A stretch of DNA of 64,000 bases from Camillea tinctor. Its lineage: Eukaryota > Ascomycota > Sordariomycetes > Xylariales > Xylariaceae. The translations under genes were made by a program, and so were the position numbers. Below, piece by piece: positions 57,936 to 64,000 of this stretch (its first letter is position 1; each line of letters begins with the position of its first letter). Location: NCBI GenBank assembly GCA_022578605.1, contig MU394055.1, forward strand, positions 4,902 through 68,901. Direction: 5' to 3'. Under the pieces are notes generated by a model. That model saw nothing but the letters and a program-made list of their open reading frames with translations, ran no database searches and had not been told where the DNA came from.

Positions 57936-60355
57936 ATGGCCGAGGTGGATACTCCGCCGACTTTTGGCGCTGAATTGAAGGTGTGTGTGTATTTAAGTAA
58001 TTATTGCTATTCCAACCGTTGCCCGCAATTATTGCCCGGCCCATCTTCATTCCCCCCAAACCTATACAAGATGGTTGTCGCTTATGTACCACTAATTCTT
58101 GTCCATGATGACAGGATGGCTTCAAACCAGCCAGCGCCTGGGTCGCCAACGGTATCGCCTGGCTTGATGATATTCAGAGTTTCTATAGAGAGCGAAGCGC
58201 CATTGAAAAAGAACACAGCGCAAAGCTGAACGCCCTAGCCAAGAAGTATTTCGAAAAGAAGAATAAGAAATCCACGAGTCTCAGTGTTGGCGACACCCCT
58301 TCCATGACCCCCGGATCGCTCGAAAATGCCTCCTTAACTATATGGACTACCCAACTCACAACCCTCGAACTCCAAGCCGCCGAACATGACCGATTTGGAA
58401 ATGAGCTGGTACACCAAGTCGCCGACCCCCTGAAGACCTACGCTGCCAAGTTCGAAGAACTACGTAAACGTCACAATGAATATGCCGCTAAGCTTGAAGC
58501 CGAACGCGATGCTTCGTATGCCGAGTTGCGCAAGGTCAAAGGCAAATACGACACCGTCTGCCAGGAGGTCGAGAGCAAGCGGAAGAAGTCCGAGTCTTCC
58601 TTCGACAAGGCCAAGGCGCAAAGCAATTACCAGCAGCAGCTGCACGAGATGAACAACGCCAAGAACACCTACTTGATAGCCATCAACGTTACCAACAAGC
58701 AAAAGGCCAATTACTACCATGAATACGTCCCGGAGCTCATGGACAGCTTGCAGGACTTGGCAGAATTTCGAACTATGAAGTTGAATTCGTTGTGGTCGAC
58801 CGCAGCAAGCCTGGAGACCACCATGCTGAAGCAATGCAGTACCAACGTCGAGCACCTGGCGCAAGAAGTCACAAGGAATCTGCCACACTTGGACTCGATG
58901 ATGTATATTCAACATAATATGGGTTCGTTTCAGGAGCCCGCCGATAAGGTGTTTGAACCAAGTCCCGTGTGGCACGACGACGATGTTATGGTCACCGACG
59001 AACCCGCCAAGGTGTATTTGCGCAATGTGCTGAATAAGTCGAAGGGCCAGTTGGGCGATCTAAGGCGCGAGGTTGACAAGAAGAGGAGGGAAATCGAAGG
59101 TGTTAAGCGCATAAAACAGAGGGTACGCGAAGGTACGGAGCAGAAGGACGAGGTGCTGGTTGTGACGCAGCTCTTTGCCATGCAAGAAGACCTGCATCAA
59201 ACCGAACGCAAACGATTGACGGCTGAGGTTGAGACATCGACCATAACCTCGGTGGTCGGAGACGTCACGCTGGGGGCCAAGAACCATAACTTCAAGTCGC
59301 AAACATTCAAAATACCTACAAACTGTGACCTGTGTGGTGAGAGGATATGGGGGCTTTCCGCAAAAGGCTTCGATTGCAGGGATTGTGGCTATACGTGCCA
59401 TAATAAGTGTGAAATGAAAGTGCCGGCTGAGTGTCCTGGAGAGCTATCCAAGGAGGAGCGTAAGAAAGTCAAGGCAGAGCGTCAGACGGCCGCAGGAACA
59501 CTCCTCACGCCTACTTCCAATCCACCAGATCATGTCGCAGAGTTGCCCGATTTGACTCGGTCCAATACCACCAATACCATGAACTCCTTGAGTTCGGGTT
59601 ACGCTGCGAGTGCCCATCGTTCCGTCAGCGGTTCAGCGCCTAATATGCGCCCACCCGCTGAAGAACCAACACCACCAGAACCTTCTGGGCCTCGCCCCGT
59701 CAGAAAGAGCCGCATGGTAGCCCCTCCACCTGCGGCCTACATCAGCGAGTTACCTGGAAGCTCGGTGAATGGCTTGCCTGCAAAGGCACCCGAACAAAAA
59801 GGCAAGATGCTTTACACCTTCGAGGCAAACGGCGAAGGCGAAATATCTATACCCGAAGGGCGAGATATTGCTATACTTGAGCCTGATGGTTAGTAATCCG
59901 GACCTTTATTTTTCTTTTTTTAACCAAGTTACTGATTACTTATCATAATAGATGGGTCGGGCTGGATAAAAGTACGCGCTGGTTATAAAGAAGGGATAGT
60001 GCCTGCAACCTACGTCGAGGTATCAGCTGCACCGATCGCAGCGCAACATTCTGGGTCATCAATACAAAATAGACCTTCCTCGACGTATTCTAATTCTGGC
60101 TCATCTATTGGGACGGCGACCCCAACCCCTAAGAAAAAGGGGCCCGCAGTTGCACCACGTCGCGGAGCCAAGAAACTTAAATATGTGGTCGCTTTATACG
60201 ACTACACAGCACAGGGTGACACTGAGCATAGCATGACTGAAGGAGAGCGATTTGTTTTGGTAAAGGAAGACCCTGGCGATGGCTGGGCAGAGGTTGAGAA
60301 AGGGGGCGCAACAAAGAGCGTGCCGGCGAGCTATGTACAGGTAGTAGCGGATTAG
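57936..60355 (+). CDS. BZZ1: F-BAR, C1 and double SH3 protein Bzz1
   Basis: Three exons, 57936-57980, 58115-59888 and 59952-60355 (phases 0 and 1), give 740 aa. Order: an F-BAR domain (about 1-290, starting GFKPASAWVANGIAWLDDI) with coiled-coil helices, a second coiled coil, a C1 zinc finger (HNFKSQTFKIPTNCDLC...CHNKC, about 405-452), a Ser/Pro linker, and two SH3 domains. The first SH3 is rebuilt across intron 2 (LEPDDGSGWIKVR) and the second is at the C-terminus (VVALYDYTAQG). This is the full Bzz1 architecture. Bzz1 binds Las17/WASP and type I myosins, bends membrane at endocytic actin patches and helps recruit actin polymerisation (family knowledge). It is a conserved single-copy housekeeping gene divergent from DBP5. 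The first exon carries only 15 codons. Confidence 0.96.
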
Positions 60356-61461
60356 GTTTGAAAAATGCTTTATTTATAAGGGGTGGAGGCGTTCTATATA
60401 CCTAGAAACGCGGACGCTTTGCATCTTCGGGAGGGAAAACAGGATTGGGGCATAGCATTAAGAACCGAATCTTCTCGAATATAGTATTCTTCTTGGGGAA
60501 AGGGAAAATGGTACAAAAAGTTTGCAGTGTCCAAGTAGTACATACCTTCAAGTTCATCAATAACGAGAATAATCCCCCTCGCAAGAGTCATCATGATCTG
60601 CCTGCAGGTAGGTTAGTCACCTAGATGGGTTTTAGCAGATCAGATGCTTATTGTGCGATGTTCGTGCTTTTAGGGGCCAATCTTCATTTATAGGAATATC
60701 ATATTGTATTGGCACGGAGGATGTTGGCTCGTTCTATGGTGGAGTTTGTATAGGTAGCTTGAGTTCATGTAGGACTGTTTAGTATTCATATTATAATTCA
60801 AAATTCAATTCTTTGAATAGATGTTTCCAAGTATGACATAGCATTTATGTCAAATCACGTTGTTACATTACGTGATAGTTATATACTTGAGCTTTGTTTC
60901 TTTTAGACTCTTAAGACATTTATTTCACGACGACGGAATTGAAGTATACTCAGGGATCAGCGCTAGTGGGAGAAGTATAAAAAAAGGGGGGGTTGTGGAC
61001 GTGATGGTAGAAGGTTACATTTCCTCAACGTATACACTATCGTACTTGACGCTTAGCAATATGCTTGCCTATATAGGTAGAGATATACAATTTTAGGAGC
61101 TATTCAATTGATTGACCAACGTGTCTAGCTATATATTTATGAATATGACAAGAAATTATGATGCGGACCTCAACCTCCGAGGTCGCCTCTTGGAGAGCTA
61201 CGGACTCCCTTGCTGAATCATTGTTAAAACTTAGGCAAAATTTATAGATCTTCATTCTTGAGACCGGTTAATTAATATTTTAGTCTCTTTGTGGTAATGA
61301 GTCCTGGACTCTCCAATCGGATTGTCTGCTAGACATAATGAACATCTGTCTCTCCGTTTCTGACGACATTGCGTATGCTAGAAATAAGAAGGAAACATGC
61401 AAGACCTCACTGCTTTCTCTCTTACCAACTATCGTGAGTTAGCTCGTTATATAGCTTCAAA
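60356..61461. other. Intergenic region
   Basis: 3' flank of BZZ1 and promoter of the SET gene. AT-rich; the frames at 60394-60594 and 60860-61096 are short and featureless. No gene recognised. Confidence 0.65.
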
Positions 61462-62789
61462 ATGCGTATCCTAGATTTTTATAGCTTTATCTGTCTCTCC
61501 GAAGTGGTAGCAGGAGCTACACAGGATACAATTTGTCCGCTTAGTCCCTTCGACCGTTCTAAAGAGTCTGTGTGCGCGGATCCGGCGATACCACACGACT
61601 TTGACACCTCTCAACTTTTTCAGAATGTACATGATGAAAATCAGAAACCAATTGGAGATCAATCGTCATGGACTGGACCAGAGCACTGCGTTAACGAGAC
61701 CTGCATCTTCGCAAATGAAGAGCTAGGAGGTGGTATGGTGGTTCTCACAAACAGATATTATGCTGAGAGAGTAAAGAGCCTCCCTAGGGTCTCCGAATCA
61801 GATTCAGCGACACCACCACCTTTCTATTCAGAAGAGGTTCCAGGAAAGGGAATAGGCCTCGTTGCAAATAGGACAATACGTAAAGGGGAGGTTATCATGG
61901 TTCGATCGCCGGCACTAGTAGCGCATTCGGGACTCATAGTGAGGATGGAAAAGGGGGCAAGAGAAGCGTTTTACGACTCTGCCATGAGTAAACTTCCGAC
62001 ACCAAGGCGAGAAGAGTTTATGAATCAGATGGGAGAAGGTGTACATGGTAAGATTGAGACAAACTGCTTTCAACTGTACATCGATGGAGGAAAGAAAGGG
62101 AGTAGCCATCTTGGCTGCTATCCCGAAATATCTCGCTTCAACCACGATTGCCGGCCGAAGTAAGCAAATACGTAACAAGATACCCCTTTCCCCCCTTTAT
62201 CCCTCACAACAGTTCGTCTTGGTATTCGAAGGCACCAGAACTAACCTATATACTATCACCATCCAGTGTGCACTACCGCCTAAGCAACCTAACCCACACC
62301 ACCGTCGCCGTGCGGGACATCGCCCCGGGCGAGGAACTCAGCATAAGCTACATCGACCTGCTGCTCTCGCACGCGGACCGCACCCAGCGGCTCAGCAAGT
62401 GGGGGTTCCAGTGCAGCTGCGCGCAGTGCACGGCGGGGGCCAACGAGACAGCCGCCTCGGACGCGCGCCTGAAGCGCATCGCGCAGCTGAAGGCCGACCT
62501 CGAGACCTTCAACCACACCGTGGTCACGGCCGAGACGGGCGCCGAGCTCGTGGCCCTGTACCACGCCGAGCGCCTCGACTCGTACCTCGGCCACGCCTAC
62601 ACGCGCGCCGCGCTCAACTTCGCGCTCTTCGGCGACGAGGACCGCGCCCGCGAGTACGCGGCTGCGGCCGTGGATGCGCTCGAGCGGGAGATGGGCCCCG
62701 GTGTTGCGGATGCGCGGGCGATGAAGGTGCTTGCGGAGAACCCGAGAGAGCATTGGACGTGGGGGAAGCGACGGAAGGAGAAGCCGTGA
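61462..62789 (+). CDS. SET-domain protein with N-terminal signal-like segment
   Basis: Two exons, 61462-62159 and 62267-62789, joined in phase 2 across a 107 nt intron (GTAAGC, CTAAC branch, ATCCAG), give 406 aa. SET landmarks: GKGIGLVANRTIRKGEVIM at about 134-152, ISRFNHDCRPN at the catalytic pseudo-knot (rebuilt across the intron), GEELSISYIDLL, and a post-SET-like Cys cluster (WGFQCSCAQC). SET proteins of this fungal class methylate protein lysines, but targets are unknown. The N-terminus MRILDFYSFICLSEVVAGATQ looks like a secretory signal and is followed by Cys-containing sequence and NxT sites, unusual for a nuclear enzyme but seen in fungal SET proteins of this type. Exon 1 is AT-rich while exon 2 is strikingly GC-rich. 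Confidence 0.88.
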
Positions 62790-63305
62790 ATCTTTTTTTA
62801 TCTCTTTTTACCTCACCTGTATATATTTTGCTAAAAGAGGAAGGGGGGTTTGTTAGGGAGTCGGGATGAGGAGCAAGTTTCCAAGAAAAAGGGGTTAGGT
62901 ATCGTTAGATGCGAAATTTGAATCAGAGCCTCGGATTTAGATATCATAGAAAGATTCATGGATGTTGAAGTATATTTGGTGCCTACCTAAGACCTAAGTA
63001 GTGAAATCTTACTAAAAAGGGGGGTTTGGTTTGATATAATAGACTTTCACGATCTAGAACTACTGTAGGTAACTTAGTCGATACTGTATCAACATCGACT
63101 AAATAGAAAATACCCAGAATCCATGTTTCAATATGATATTTATATTAGATTCCAAAAAAGAACCCCTGCCAAAATTGCCCCTACCGATAATAGAGAGGCA
63201 CCCCTTTATACAAGCCGCCCTGCACGCAGCTTACATTATCTAGTTCGCTTCACTAAATATCACCCTCGTTATCATGGCCTCGGATGGTCTACAAGGAGCT
63301 TTACC
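62790..63305. other. Convergent intergenic spacer
   Basis: 516 bases, AT-rich, between the 3' ends of the SET gene (+) and the partial gene at the right edge (-). Nothing else seen. Confidence 0.7.
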
Positions 63306-64000
63306 TTATGTGTTGTTACTATTATCATCATTATTCGGCGACGCGGCAGGTGGTGCCGTGGCCGGCGCCCGGGGGCTTAGGATAAGGTCTTGAGGGTTGA
63401 CATATTGTCCTTGATCAGGCGTAGGACTCGGAGCCGGGGGAGGGGCTGTCGCCGGTGAACTAGCAATGGCAAAGGGCGTCATACCAAACGCTTGTAAGCT
63501 TTGGTATTCATTGTAGCCCCCTGGGGTGTGAACTGGAGTGGTCACCGCGGGGGCAGCGGAAGGCGTTCTTGGCAAAGACTGCGTGGGAGCGCGGACGCTG
63601 CGGCCTGGACCCATACTTCCGTGGGACTTGTAGGGAGACTGAAAAGGGGAGGCAGGCGCTGCTGATGTTGCTCTCGATAGGGCACGTGTAGTGCTATGAG
63701 AATTCTCACGACCTGTAGGGCTGTTGTAGTTATAAGGGGTAGGAGCCGATACAAGGGCTCTAGGAGCTGCAGAAGGTGATCTTGCCAGGGGAGCTGTAGT
63801 AGCCCAGTTTCTGCCTATATAACCAGGGCTCGTGAAGGCAACAGGGGGTCTAGGTGAGCTAGTTGCAGCTGAGGTCGATCTGCGGTGTTTGGTAGTGCTT
63901 TGAGTTCTACTCGATGCTTTACTCTTGGTTTTACTCGATACGTGGGCCCCGGGATTTTGACTAGGCCGTTGAGAAGTCGACGGTGTAGGGTCACTGCCAC
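63306..64000 (-). CDS. Partial CDS, Ser/Pro/Ala-rich protein, C-terminal part
   Basis: One minus-strand frame is open from the window edge to the stop at 63306, 231 codons; the start lies outside. It begins GSDPTPSTSQRPSQNPGAH and ends PPAASPNNDDNSNNT. The composition is rich in Ser, Pro, Ala and Thr with many Arg/Lys near the edge, so it is probably disordered. Loose repeats of a RxPSAAPxAL type occur (RSPSAAPRAL, RTPSAAPAV). No domain is recognised. It could be the tail of a regulator or cytoskeletal protein; this cannot be decided without the upstream sequence. Continuity of the frame over 231 codons is the main support. Confidence 0.6.
   Translation of the reverse strand, partial: GSDPTPSTSQRPSQNPGAHVSSKTKSKASSRTQSTTKHRRSTSAATSSPRPPVAFTSPGYIGRNWATTAPLARSPSAAPRALVSAPTPYNYNSPTGRENSHSTTRALSRATSAAPASPFQSPYKSHGSMGPGRSVRAPTQSLPRTPSAAPAVTTPVHTPGGYNEYQSLQAFGMTPFAIASSPATAPPPAPSPTPDQGQYVNPQDLILSPRAPATAPPAASPNNDDNSNNT

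Overview
The window is nuclear DNA of a filamentous ascomycete (Pezizomycotina, probably Sordariomycetes). The evidence is short spliced introns with GTRNGT donors and CTAAC/CTGAC-type branch points, a set of fungus-specific families (CFEM-like wall protein, Fung_rhodopsin, GT90/CAP10, LaeA-like methyltransferase, Gts1-type ArfGAP, Bzz1), and long AT-rich intergenic stretches around GC-rich exons. No prokaryotic or viral genes were seen. The nearest relative cannot be named from sequence reading alone.

Layout. 0-16 kb: an SPX-domain membrane protein (2.1-4.1 kb, -), a 7 kb gene desert, a GT90 glycosyltransferase (11.3-13.0 kb, +) and a Gts1-like ArfGAP/UBA protein (13.4-15.8 kb, -). 16-19.4 kb: another empty stretch. 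19.4-38.5 kb: accessory block with an FAD-linked oxidase, a scaffold gap with a noisy duplicated flank, a GMC oxidoreductase, a cytochrome P450, a seven-helix Fung_rhodopsin protein, a UbiA-superfamily membrane enzyme, an MFS exporter and a LaeA-like methyltransferase. 38.5-43.9 kb: no gene, but a nested inverted-repeat element. 43.9-47.1 kb: a group II PLP decarboxylase and a SnoaL-like protein. 49-64 kb: mainly conserved genes (DUF2462 nucleolar-type protein, CFEM-like serine-rich membrane protein, DBP5 helicase, BZZ1, SET protein) and a low-complexity protein cut by the right edge.

How it fits together. The 19.4-38.5 kb block has the content of a small secondary-metabolite cluster: one membrane-bound UbiA enzyme as candidate scaffold former, three different oxidases (P450, GMC, FAD-linked), a methyltransferase and an exporter. 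There is no PKS, NRPS, DMATS or soluble terpene synthase. The UbiA protein has an altered first Asp motif, so a UbiA-type terpene cyclase, as known for fumagillin biosynthesis, is a reasonable hypothesis. This is the main candidate for an undescribed system. The product and cluster limits are inference.

Exon coordinates were worked out by hand from donor, branch, acceptor and phase. All junctions given keep the frame except one in the LaeA-like methyltransferase, which is flagged.
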